Below, piece after piece: positions 7,108 through 14,341 of a DNA stretch of 17,476 bases. The stretch lies in NCBI GenBank assembly GCA_003448835.1, contig DLXM01000235.1, positions 1 through 17,476 on the forward strand, given 5' to 3'. The notes beneath the pieces were generated by a model. That model was given only the letters and a program-made list of their open reading frames with translations, had not been told where the DNA came from and did not search any database. The position numbers and the translations under genes are program-made. This stretch comes from Bacteroidota bacterium. Its GTDB lineage: Bacteria > Bacteroidota > Rhodothermia > Balneolales > HLUCCA01. Position 1 is the first letter of the stretch, and every line of letters starts with the position of its first letter.

Positions 7108-9393
7108 ATGAACTCTTTGAAATTTCTTCCCGGACTATTTTTGGTGTTTAGTCTTGTACATACGGACATTCTAGCCCAGGATTCGCGTCCCGAAATTTCA
7201 GATACGACTACGGTTGATTCTATTGATATTCCTGTCGTGCTAAGTGATTCAATGTTTACTGAAATCGGAGTTATTCAGTTAGGGGAGTTGGATGGATGGT
7301 ATTACACACCAACTGATAGTGCACATTATCGTAATGTTGATATAAATCTATCCAATTGGGAACGCCTGAAACCCTCCGAATTGGCAATGCCGGACCACAT
7401 CAACAATAATGGTTATATCAAAGGTTGGATGAGATTTAAATTTCAGGTGGACTCTACCATGGTCAACAGGGGGTTGTTTTTAAGATCCGGGACCTGGGGA
7501 GCAATGGAAGTTTATGTTAACGGTGAATTTGAGCAAACTTTCGGAGTAGTAAGTGATGAACAAAACAAATTTGAGCGTTACAATCCATTAAATGTGATTC
7601 CACCGGAATTTAAAACTCGATTTAATCTGGGTGAAACATATACGCTTGCATTTCGCATGGAAGATAGAGATACACCATGGTTATTCACCAATTTGGGAAT
7701 TGAGTACAGGTTGGACCCGCTGATTCGAGTTGCCTCATTTACGTATGTTAATTATATCCAACAAGTAAGTGCGTTCGCAAATCTATTTCAGTATACGATT
7801 ACAGCGGCAATGATCATGATATTATTGCTTGTTGTAGCATTGTTTTTCTTAAACCGAAGAGATTATGTGATTCGTGACTCAATGATTTTTATAGTGCTTT
7901 TCACACTCACAAATTCATTCAACACAATCAATAGTGCATTGGATATCACTCTAATTGGGAATCATATTTCAAATTTAGGATTCGATATTTCATTACATCT
8001 AATTTTTGCGTGGATTCCTCTTTTTCTTAGTTCTATTCTTATTGGATCCAGATCAAACTGGATGAAATGGTTACTCGTTTTAGCAGTTATGATTGCAATG
8101 ATTACATTTCTCGCGGAAACCAGATTGTACTCGAATATATTTATAGCATTTAGTTTCTTACTAAGTATGAATGTCCTGTATAAAGGTCGTTCAAATTCCC
8201 GTGGACAAAATAAAATTATATTAATAGCCGTAATTGGGCAGTTATTAATCATTATTGCATACATCTTTCTTGAGCCATTTTATTTGTCAAATCCAGCAAG
8301 CATATTAGATGATCTACACATCATGGTCATCTTCCTGTTTTTTCCGGTAATGTTAGTGTTTTATCTGGCTGTTCGTTATACCAATAATTTCAAATTATTA
8401 CAGGAAAAACTAACGGAAGTTCAAAAGTTATCGGATGAAAATCTTGCTAAAGAACGAGAGAAACAGCATCTGATCACGATGCAGAAACAAGTGCTTGAAA
8501 AAGAAGTTGAAATTCGAACGACTGACCTTAAACAATCATTAGAAAATCTGCAATCCGCTCAACAACAACTTGTCCAGCAAGAAAAGTTGGCATCTTTGGG
8601 GCAATTAACAGCTGGCATCGCCCACGAAATCAAGAATCCACTGAATTTTGTGAATAATTTTTCATCTGTTTCGGTTGAACTTGTGGATGAAGCATTAGCA
8701 GAAGTTGCTAAACTCCAACAAACAGAAACATCTGAGGAAATTCAGGATATCTTGAATGATGTTAAAACTAATTTGAAAAAAATCCACGAGCACGGAACCC
8801 GGGCTGACCGCATTGTGAAATCGATGCTGCTACATTCGCGTGGAGGTAGTGGTAAAATGGAGCCATCTGATCTGAATGCTTTAGTAAAAGAGTATGCAAA
8901 TCTAGCATACCACGGAATGCGTGCCACAAAAAATCCTATTGACTTAGATCTTAAACTGGAATTAGATCCATCGATCAAAAAAGTCCCATTAATTGGAGAA
9001 GATTTCGCGCGCGTGATTTTAAATCTGTGTAACAATGGATTTGACGCGCTCAGAGATGTAGATTTTTCCCGACAGGTTGCAGGTAACGGAACTACACCAT
9101 CCAATACGGATTGGTCATCTGTAACACCAAATGAGAAACACAAACCATCTGTTATAGTACGGACCCGCAACGACGGACGTCATGTGTACATTGATATTGA
9201 AGACAACGGATCGGGTATTCCAATGGACATCCAAAGCAAAATTCTAGAGCCGTTTTTCACGACAAAAAAAGGAACCGATGGTACCGGACTCGGACTTTCT
9301 ATCACCAATGACATCGTAAAAGCACATGGGGGTGAACTAATTCTTGAATCTGCTCCCGGTCGAACCGTATTCACCATCAAGTTGCAATCTTAA
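7108..9393 (+). CDS. membrane sensor histidine kinase with 7TMR-DISM-like sensor
   Basis: 761 residues from the ATG at 7108 (776 if the in-frame ATG at 7063 is used). A signal peptide (MNSLKFLPGLFLVFSLVHTD, likely cleaved after ILAQ) leads to a periplasmic beta-rich domain (~25-215; GWMRFKFQVD and MEVYVNGEFEQTFG resemble the jelly-roll domain of DISM receptors). Seven hydrophobic helices follow (~228-248, 258-275, 293-312, 320-335, 342-357, 368-387, 403-422), then a charged coiled coil (~430-495). The transmitter has IAHEIKNPLN (His506, ExxN phosphatase motif), NLCNNGFDAL, EDNGSGIP and GTGLGLS (725-731). All catalytic motifs are intact. There is no receiver domain. From residue ~483 on it is strikingly like the kinase at 9907-13314. 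It is followed after 44 bp by the NTF2-like gene on the same strand, so co-transcription is likely. The ligand is unknown; some related 7TMR-DISM proteins are thought to sense carbohydrates or other small molecules. Confidence 0.85.
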   Translation: MNSLKFLPGLFLVFSLVHTDILAQDSRPEISDTTTVDSIDIPVVLSDSMFTEIGVIQLGELDGWYYTPTDSAHYRNVDINLSNWERLKPSELAMPDHINNNGYIKGWMRFKFQVDSTMVNRGLFLRSGTWGAMEVYVNGEFEQTFGVVSDEQNKFERYNPLNVIPPEFKTRFNLGETYTLAFRMEDRDTPWLFTNLGIEYRLDPLIRVASFTYVNYIQQVSAFANLFQYTITAAMIMILLLVVALFFLNRRDYVIRDSMIFIVLFTLTNSFNTINSALDITLIGNHISNLGFDISLHLIFAWIPLFLSSILIGSRSNWMKWLLVLAVMIAMITFLAETRLYSNIFIAFSFLLSMNVLYKGRSNSRGQNKIILIAVIGQLLIIIAYIFLEPFYLSNPASILDDLHIMVIFLFFPVMLVFYLAVRYTNNFKLLQEKLTEVQKLSDENLAKEREKQHLITMQKQVLEKEVEIRTTDLKQSLENLQSAQQQLVQQEKLASLGQLTAGIAHEIKNPLNFVNNFSSVSVELVDEALAEVAKLQQTETSEEIQDILNDVKTNLKKIHEHGTRADRIVKSMLLHSRGGSGKMEPSDLNALVKEYANLAYHGMRATKNPIDLDLKLELDPSIKKVPLIGEDFARVILNLCNNGFDALRDVDFSRQVAGNGTTPSNTDWSSVTPNEKHKPSVIVRTRNDGRHVYIDIEDNGSGIPMDIQSKILEPFFTTKKGTDGTGLGLSITNDIVKAHGGELILESAPGRTVFTIKLQS

Positions 9394-9437
9394 GCAACAA
9401 AGATCCAACTGAAAGTACCCATCCAAAATCAATCGTT

Positions 9438-9896
9438 ATGAAAAAACACATCTACTTCGTAGTACTCAGTTTTGTATTTTTTACTCAGTCTGTTAATGCC
9501 CAAAACAATACAGAAATTCAGATTTTGACCCAAAAACTGCATGATTTTATGGCTGGAGCGTCGGTGAATGATGAACAAATCCATGATGATTTTTGGGCTG
9601 AAGATTTAATTTACACCAGTTCGTCCGGTCTTCGATTTGGGAAACAGCAAATCATGGATGGATTCAAGAATCAGGAAGAATCTGATCCAGCGGCTCCATC
9701 CACCACCTATACTGCCGATGAAATAATCATACAGGTGTACGATGATGTGGCCGTTGTGGCCTTTAAAATGACGGGCGTAACGAATGCGCCCGAAGGTGAT
9801 GATATCACATATTATCTGAATAGTGGTACATTTCTAAAACGAAATGAGAAGTGGAAAGTCGTGAATTGGCAAGCAACCCGAATACCGAATCAATAG
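9438..9896 (+). CDS. small secreted NTF2/SnoaL-like (DUF4440-type) protein
   Basis: A 152-residue protein with a clear signal peptide (MKKHIYFVVLSFVFFTQS, cleavage after VNA/Q near residue 21), so periplasmic or exported. The mature ~130 residues have the cone-fold layout of NTF2-like proteins: a first helix (EIQILTQKLHDFM), a WAEDLIYTSSSGLRFGKQQI turn-and-strand segment, then strands with DDVAVVAFKMTG, YLNSGTFLKRNEKWKVVNW and a short tail. This WKVVNWQAT-type end is common in the DUF4440/SnoaL-like group. Such proteins include small enzymes and pure ligand binders; the Asp/His pair of the enzymatic members cannot be assigned with confidence. It sits between two sensor kinases, 44 bp after one and 10 bp before the next, which suggests a linked role, perhaps in ligand handling in the periplasm (inference). 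No Shine-Dalgarno site is visible. Confidence 0.78.
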   Translation: MKKHIYFVVLSFVFFTQSVNAQNNTEIQILTQKLHDFMAGASVNDEQIHDDFWAEDLIYTSSSGLRFGKQQIMDGFKNQEESDPAAPSTTYTADEIIIQVYDDVAVVAFKMTGVTNAPEGDDITYYLNSGTFLKRNEKWKVVNWQATRIPNQ

Positions 9897-9900
9897 AGGG
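9896..9900 (+). promoter_or_regulatory. ribosome binding site of the propeller kinase
   Basis: GAGGG, starting at the last base of the preceding stop codon, lies 6 nt before the ATG at 9907. It supports that start and coupling to the NTF2-like gene. Confidence 0.6.
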
Positions 9901-9906
9901 CGAATT

Positions 9907-12900
9907 ATGATATCTCAATATCCTAAAGTTTTAATTGTATTGATTGCAATTCTGTCATTGACAAGTCTGGATGGAATTGCTCAATACGATAATCTCACGT
10001 TCAAACATTTTTCAAGCAGAGAAGGGCTGACCAATAATTTTGTTTGGGATTTGCATCAGGATCGTTATGGGTACATTTGGGTCGGCGGACTTTCCGGATT
10101 AAATAAATTCGATGGCTACACTTTTACCAGTTTTCGAAACCAAGCTGAAGATACTACAAGTTTACGCTCAGGTGTAGTTTTGGATGTCGAAGAGGATCTA
10201 AATGGGGATATCCTGATTGGATTGAGCACCGGATTCAGCATTTATTCGTATGAACATGATCATTTCTATAACATAAATCTACCTGATTCGATACCAAGTT
10301 TTGAGTTAGTTCGAGATATCTATGTTGAAAACGACAACAGTTATTGGTTAGCAACCTTAAAGGGAATTTACAATCTAAGCAAAAAAAGTGGCCAAAATTA
10401 TGATTTTGAGTATCGTTTTTATCCCAAGCAGAATTTTAATGAAGAATTTAGTCGAGTTACTTCAATTCAACCAAAGGACGATCAGTTTTTATGGTTAGGT
10501 TCGGACGAAGGACTATATGAGTTTAACATGGTAGACCATACGTACACTAAGTTTATTCCATCTGATACTACGGTCGCAAATGCACTTGAAAATGAAATCT
10601 GGACGATGCATACAGATCAAAATAATCATCTCTGGTTCGCAACATTATCCGGATTGATTCAATGGGAACAAGGATCCGATCAGCCCAAGTGGATTTCAAC
10701 ATTGGGAAACAGCTTATTTGATTTGAGGGGACAACCCATTCAATCCATAACTGAAAACGCAGAGGGGAAGCTTTATTTTGGGATCTCCGGCGATATTGGA
10801 GCCATGATTTTCGACCCTGAAACCAACGAAACCACACTATTTGAACGTAAGTCGGGTGAACCGAATTCAATGCAAGAAAATGATGGACATTATTTCTTCG
10901 AGGATATTGATGGGAATTTGTGGTTTGGGTATCACACAAATGGGATGTCGATCGCATTTGATCAATCCTGGAGATATGACTTAAACCGGTTGACCGACAG
11001 CACAGAACCCGGATTACCAGAGCACGATATTCATCAAATCGTTGAAGATGAATCCGGTGATTTATGGTTTGCAACCCATTTAGGACTCATTCAAACCACC
11101 GAAGGAGAAGAGGGATTCAAAAATTATCTTCCAAATCCAAATGTGTCCCCATCACATGTTGATAATCAAATTTCGTCTTTAGTGTCATTCGAAAATAAAT
11201 TCCTGACATATTCACATTCCAGGAATTTTAATGTATTTGACAGGCAAAAACAAGAATTTGAATCAATCAAAGCTAATTTTCAAGTAACAACAACCATTCT
11301 TCAAAACAGTATTGATGGTAAATTTTATTTTGGTTCTTTGAGTAATAAAATCTCTCAATTAAGTGCAAGCGATTTAAAAGTAACCGAAATTACGGTCCCC
11401 TTGGTTGACTCACTTGATTTTACAACAAATGGTACGTTCATATTAGAATCAAATGACCAATCAATTTATGCTGCTTATGTAAGATTACTTACGAACGGGG
11501 TTAAATTTGATTTTTATTTATTAGACTCTGACATAAATGAATTTGAACATTTGCCGATAAATTTACCCTTAGATATATTTGCATTTGGAATGCCCATTCC
11601 TTCACGGACACAATCAAATATAATTTGGTATCCAACAAGTTCCGGACTATATCGAATAGACACCTCATCGTTTCAAATGGATTTACTATTTCAGTCTGAC
11701 GCATCTATATTTACAGACCTCTCACAAGAATCTTTATATGAAGATTCAGAAGGTTATTTGTGGTTGCCAAGTCAACTCGGATTAATCAAACTGGATCCGA
11801 TAACTCAGACTCTTACCTATTTACAAAGTAGACCCGATTATGGTCTTCAAGTTTTTAGAACTCCAACTCAACTATCAACCGGAGAGTTTGTTGCTCCTGG
11901 GATTGGTGGTTATTTACGTTTTGATGCCAATAACCAAGTTTTAGTGGCAGATATTAATAATATTCACGTTACAGATATCAGAGCCGGAAGTACCGTTTTT
12001 AAGACCTTGACAAAACCAGACCCGGTAAGTATTAGTCACTCTGAAAACAACATCACGTTTTCATATTTGGCATTAAACTATTCGAATCCCCAAGTCACAA
12101 GATATCGTTACAGAATCGTTGGATATAATGACAACTGGGTTGAGGTTGGCTCTCAAAGAATGGTATTTTTGGCCAACTTACCTCCGGGGAACTACACGTT
12201 CGAAGTTCAGGCTGCACAACAATATGGCACGTTCGGTGACATTACCGCGACTCAACAGTTTATCGTACTACCACCGTGGTGGAGGACCATTCCTGCATAT
12301 ATTTTATTTGCACTGATTTTCGGCGGATCTATTTTCGCGGTAGATCGTTTTCAACGAAAAAGATTATTGACGCAAGAGCGCGAAAGAACACGTGAAAAAG
12401 AACTTGAACAAGCCCAAAAAATCAAAGTAGCTTATGTTAATCTGGAAGTCGCACATGAAAATTTAAAATCTGCTCAAACACAGTTAGTCCAGCAGGAAAA
12501 ATTGGCGTCCTTGGGACAACTCACGGCCGGAATAGCCCATGAAATCAAAAATCCGTTGAATTTTGTCAACAATTTTTCATCGGTATCAGTCGAAATGTTG
12601 GATGATGCCATTTTGGACCTGAAGTCACTAAAAAAAGATCTTCAAAAAGCGGATATCAATGCCGATGCATTATTAAAAACAACAGACGAAACACTACATG
12701 TATTAAATGATGTTCGGATAAACTTGTCTAAAATACATGATCATGGTACCCGTGCAGATGGTATTGTAAAATCGATGTTACTGCACTCCAGAGGGGGATC
12801 AGGAAAGCGAGAATCGACAGACTTCAATTTTGTGGTCAAAGAATATGTTAATCTGGCATATCACGGAATGCGGGCTAGTAAAAATCCAATTTCTGTTGAT

Positions 12901-13314
12901 ATTGAAATGAATTTAGGTGAATATGTTGGCGAGTTTTCAATGATTTCTGAAGATTTTTCCAGGGTTGTGTTGAACCTTTGTAATAATGCATTTGATGCAC
13001 TCAGGGATAAGATTAATGCACAAACAGATGATCCAAAATCAAAGTTATCCGAATCGGTTGCATTTAAACCAGTACTTAAGGTTCGGACCAGCCGAAATGG
13101 TAAAACGGTACTTCTTGAGATCGAGGACAATGGTCCGGGGATTCCGGATGACATTCGGGACAAAATCCTGCAACCGTTTTTCACTACCAAAAAAGGAACG
13201 ATGGGTACCGGACTCGGACTCTCTATCACCCATGATATTATCAAAGCACATGGGGGAGAGTTATATATCGAATCAGAACCCGGCAAAACCGTGTTTTCAA
13301 TAACTTTGTCTTAG
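9907..13314 (+). CDS. membrane sensor histidine kinase with two-component propeller and Y_Y_Y sensor
   Basis: 1,135 residues. After a signal peptide (to ~26) comes a large periplasmic region (~27-700) with repeated propeller blades of the Reg_prop type: VWDLHQDRYGYIWVG (46-60), IWTMHTDQNNHLWFAT (231-246), FFEDIDGNLWFG (330-341), IVEDESGDLWFAT (378-390), LYEDSEGYLWLP (610-621) and weaker copies. This fits the usual pair of 7-bladed propellers. A Y_Y_Y immunoglobulin-like domain follows (~712-788; YRYRIVGYNDNWVEVG), then one membrane helix (~795-813) and a coiled coil (~815-860). The transmitter has IAHEIKNPLN (His878, ExxN), NLCNNAFDAL, EDNGPGIP and GTGLGLS (1100-1106). Unlike classical hybrid regulators with this sensor architecture, it ends at the ATPase, with no receiver and no AraC-type HTH. 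The 10-nt spacing and good Shine-Dalgarno site place it in one operon with the two genes before it. Confidence 0.9.
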   Translation: MISQYPKVLIVLIAILSLTSLDGIAQYDNLTFKHFSSREGLTNNFVWDLHQDRYGYIWVGGLSGLNKFDGYTFTSFRNQAEDTTSLRSGVVLDVEEDLNGDILIGLSTGFSIYSYEHDHFYNINLPDSIPSFELVRDIYVENDNSYWLATLKGIYNLSKKSGQNYDFEYRFYPKQNFNEEFSRVTSIQPKDDQFLWLGSDEGLYEFNMVDHTYTKFIPSDTTVANALENEIWTMHTDQNNHLWFATLSGLIQWEQGSDQPKWISTLGNSLFDLRGQPIQSITENAEGKLYFGISGDIGAMIFDPETNETTLFERKSGEPNSMQENDGHYFFEDIDGNLWFGYHTNGMSIAFDQSWRYDLNRLTDSTEPGLPEHDIHQIVEDESGDLWFATHLGLIQTTEGEEGFKNYLPNPNVSPSHVDNQISSLVSFENKFLTYSHSRNFNVFDRQKQEFESIKANFQVTTTILQNSIDGKFYFGSLSNKISQLSASDLKVTEITVPLVDSLDFTTNGTFILESNDQSIYAAYVRLLTNGVKFDFYLLDSDINEFEHLPINLPLDIFAFGMPIPSRTQSNIIWYPTSSGLYRIDTSSFQMDLLFQSDASIFTDLSQESLYEDSEGYLWLPSQLGLIKLDPITQTLTYLQSRPDYGLQVFRTPTQLSTGEFVAPGIGGYLRFDANNQVLVADINNIHVTDIRAGSTVFKTLTKPDPVSISHSENNITFSYLALNYSNPQVTRYRYRIVGYNDNWVEVGSQRMVFLANLPPGNYTFEVQAAQQYGTFGDITATQQFIVLPPWWRTIPAYILFALIFGGSIFAVDRFQRKRLLTQERERTREKELEQAQKIKVAYVNLEVAHENLKSAQTQLVQQEKLASLGQLTAGIAHEIKNPLNFVNNFSSVSVEMLDDAILDLKSLKKDLQKADINADALLKTTDETLHVLNDVRINLSKIHDHGTRADGIVKSMLLHSRGGSGKRESTDFNFVVKEYVNLAYHGMRASKNPISVDIEMNLGEYVGEFSMISEDFSRVVLNLCNNAFDALRDKINAQTDDPKSKLSESVAFKPVLKVRTSRNGKTVLLEIEDNGPGIPDDIRDKILQPFFTTKKGTMGTGLGLSITHDIIKAHGGELYIESEPGKTVFSITLS

Positions 13315-13385
13315 TTTCTGACGGCTTTTAAGAGAACAAGTGGCCGAAACATTCAATTAATTCGTTGAAAATCCCCTTTCTATCC

Positions 13386-13430
13386 AACGATATATAATTA
13401 ATAGTGGTTTTTCGAATATCGTTTTTATTC
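13386..13430 (+). terminator. probable terminator of the sensor-kinase operon
   Basis: An 8-bp perfect inverted repeat (AACGATAT at 13386-13393, ATATCGTT at 13416-13423) with a 22-nt loop runs into a T-rich stretch (TTTTTATT counting the end of the stem). It lies ~70 nt after the propeller-kinase stop. The stem is AT-rich and the loop long, so this is a moderate call. Confidence 0.4.
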
Positions 13431-13453
13431 AAATTTTTTACGGTATCTCGACC

Positions 13454-13482
13454 TTGATTCTTAGGGTCAGATTATTTAAAAT
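13454..13482 (+). promoter_or_regulatory. possible promoter of vapBC
   Basis: TTGATT (13454-13459), a 17-nt spacer and TAAAAT (13477-13482, 5 of 6 to TATAAT). Transcription would begin near 13489, just before the vapB start at 13517 and inside the AT-rich inverted repeat. Confidence 0.35.
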
Positions 13483-13493
13483 GCATATATAAT

Positions 13494-13509
13494 TATGTAT
13501 TATAACATA
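13494..13509. promoter_or_regulatory. possible VapB/VapBC operator
   Basis: TATGT - 6 nt - ACATA forms a short imperfect palindrome within a very AT-rich stretch (13481-13516), between the proposed -10 element and the vapB ATG. Type II antitoxins of the ribbon-helix-helix class normally bind such sites to repress their own operon. The arms are only 5 bp in AT-rich DNA, so chance is a real alternative. Confidence 0.25.
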
Positions 13510-13516
13510 TAATATT

Positions 13517-13711
13517 ATGCGAACCACACTTGACTTACCAGAAAATTTGATTGATGAAGTAATGCAATTAACGGGAGCTAAAACAAAAAGTGAAGCTATA
13601 AAAGAAGCGTTACAGACTCAAATCAATCTCATACGTAGAAAAAAACTACTCACTTTTAAAGGGAAAATAGATTTAGATATTAATCTGGATGTGTTAAGAG
13701 ATCGAAAATAA
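13517..13711 (+). CDS. vapB: type II antitoxin, VapB-like, ribbon-helix-helix
   Basis: A 64-residue protein. The start MRTTLDLPENLIDEVMQL gives a short beta strand (RTTLDL) followed by two helices (PENLIDEVMQLTG, then KSEAIKEALQTQINLI). This is the ribbon-helix-helix DNA-binding fold of VapB antitoxins related to DUF2191. The charged, probably flexible tail (DLDINLDVLRDRK) would wrap the toxin. Its TAA stop overlaps the vapC ATG by one base (TAATG), the normal arrangement of a TA operon, giving coupled translation. It should neutralise VapC by direct binding and repress the shared promoter together with it. No Shine-Dalgarno site is visible. Confidence 0.85.
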   Translation: MRTTLDLPENLIDEVMQLTGAKTKSEAIKEALQTQINLIRRKKLLTFKGKIDLDINLDVLRDRK

Positions 13712-14097
13712 TGTCCCGATATAAAGTTTTAGTGGATAGCTCCGTTTGGATACAGTATTTCAGATATGGTGATGGGGAGAAACTCAGTCGGCTCATCGAG
13801 GAAGATTTAGTCTGCACCAATGAACTAATTTTTACTGAAATTGCTCCAATACTTATAAAAAACGGACAAAACGAGGTTTTGGATGGTCTAAAAGCGCTCG
13901 AATTTGTACCACTGATCATAAATTGGGAAGGCATTCGAAACCTACAACTTCACAATTTAAATCAGGGTATTAACAAGATTGGCATACCGGATCTCATCAT
14001 ATTACAGCAGGTCATCGATGAGAAATTATCATTATACACGCTTGATAAACATTTTAAACTAATGCAAAAACACGTCAATTTTGACTTGTACAGTTAA
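13711..14097 (+). CDS. vapC: type II toxin VapC, PIN-domain ribonuclease
   Basis: A 128-residue PIN-domain protein of normal VapC length. The acidic metal-binding residues are in place: Asp9 in VLVDSSVWIQYF, Glu43 in NELIFTEIAPIL, Asp94 in IGIPDLIILQ and Asp112 in YTLDKHF. Members of the family cut specific RNAs, often tRNA or the rRNA sarcin-ricin loop, when freed from VapB; the target here cannot be told. All expected catalytic acids are present, so the toxin looks intact. The start codon overlaps the vapB stop by one base. The pair is more AT-rich than its neighbours and has its own promoter-like elements, which fits a transferable module, although no insertion boundary or direct repeat was seen around it. 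Confidence 0.9.
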   Translation: MSRYKVLVDSSVWIQYFRYGDGEKLSRLIEEDLVCTNELIFTEIAPILIKNGQNEVLDGLKALEFVPLIINWEGIRNLQLHNLNQGINKIGIPDLIILQQVIDEKLSLYTLDKHFKLMQKHVNFDLYS

Positions 14098-14193
14098 AAA
14101 GAGAATTTTGTTTTGACATTAGTGTTATGAAGTTCTACTTGAATGGATTTCAGCAATGTTTGAGTGCTATTCTGTCTAATTACATCAAAATAA

Positions 14194-14233
14194 AAGCACT
14201 TCAACGGTGGATTGTTCCAGCGTTGAAGTGCTT
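14194..14233. terminator. strong intrinsic terminator, mainly for the minus-strand peptidase gene
   Basis: A perfect 13-bp stem (AAGCACTTCAACG / CGTTGAAGTGCTT) with a 14-nt loop. Read on the minus strand it is followed by TTATTTTG, a good T-run, so it should end the peptidase transcript ~110 nt after its stop codon. On the plus strand the 3' flank is CGTTTAAAAC, a poor T-run, so ending of vapBC there is possible but weaker. This is the strongest hairpin noticed in the window. Confidence 0.75.
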
Positions 14234-14248
14234 CGTTTAAAACAGATT

Positions 14249-14341
14249 TCAGTTACTCTTCACTGCGTTTCGTTCGCAATGCTCATGATCAGAGGCAATA
14301 GACGGCGCACTTTGTGCTTGTGTACTGCCCGCGAAATGCAT
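14249..14341 (-). other. G+C-richer segment with a 30-codon ORF directly after the peptidase stop
   Basis: Between the peptidase stop and the terminator lies a 93-bp stretch visibly richer in G+C than the rest of the gap. On the minus strand an ATG directly follows the peptidase stop (TAAATG) and opens 30 codons (MHFAGSTQAQSAPSIASDHE, ending in CERNAVKSN) up to TGA at 14249-14251. It contains small hairpins: GCAC-TTT-GTGC (around 14307-14317) and TGCG-AACGAAA-CGCA (near 14264-14278). No Shine-Dalgarno site or known domain is seen. It could be a dispersed repeat whose translation is meaningless, a structured 3' end, or a tiny gene. I cannot tell which. Confidence 0.3.

Noticed and set aside
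8742..9170. 142-codon minus-strand ORF
   Set aside because: It is antisense to the conserved kinase transmitter. A similar shadow ORF occurs opposite the paralogous transmitter (12861-13286), as expected from conserved codons on the real strand.
10568..11074. 168-codon minus-strand ORF
   Set aside because: It lies opposite the propeller blades of the kinase at 9907-13314, has a composition unlike a real protein, and shows no domain or ribosome binding site.
12861..13286. 141-codon minus-strand ORF
   Set aside because: A shadow of the HATPase coding sequence; its similarity to the 8742-9170 antisense ORF comes from the duplicated kinase module.
13315..13516. Possible small gene, RNA gene or CRISPR-like repeat before vapB
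   Set aside because: Only a hairpin, promoter-like boxes and AT-rich DNA were found; no spaced repeats or sizeable ORF.
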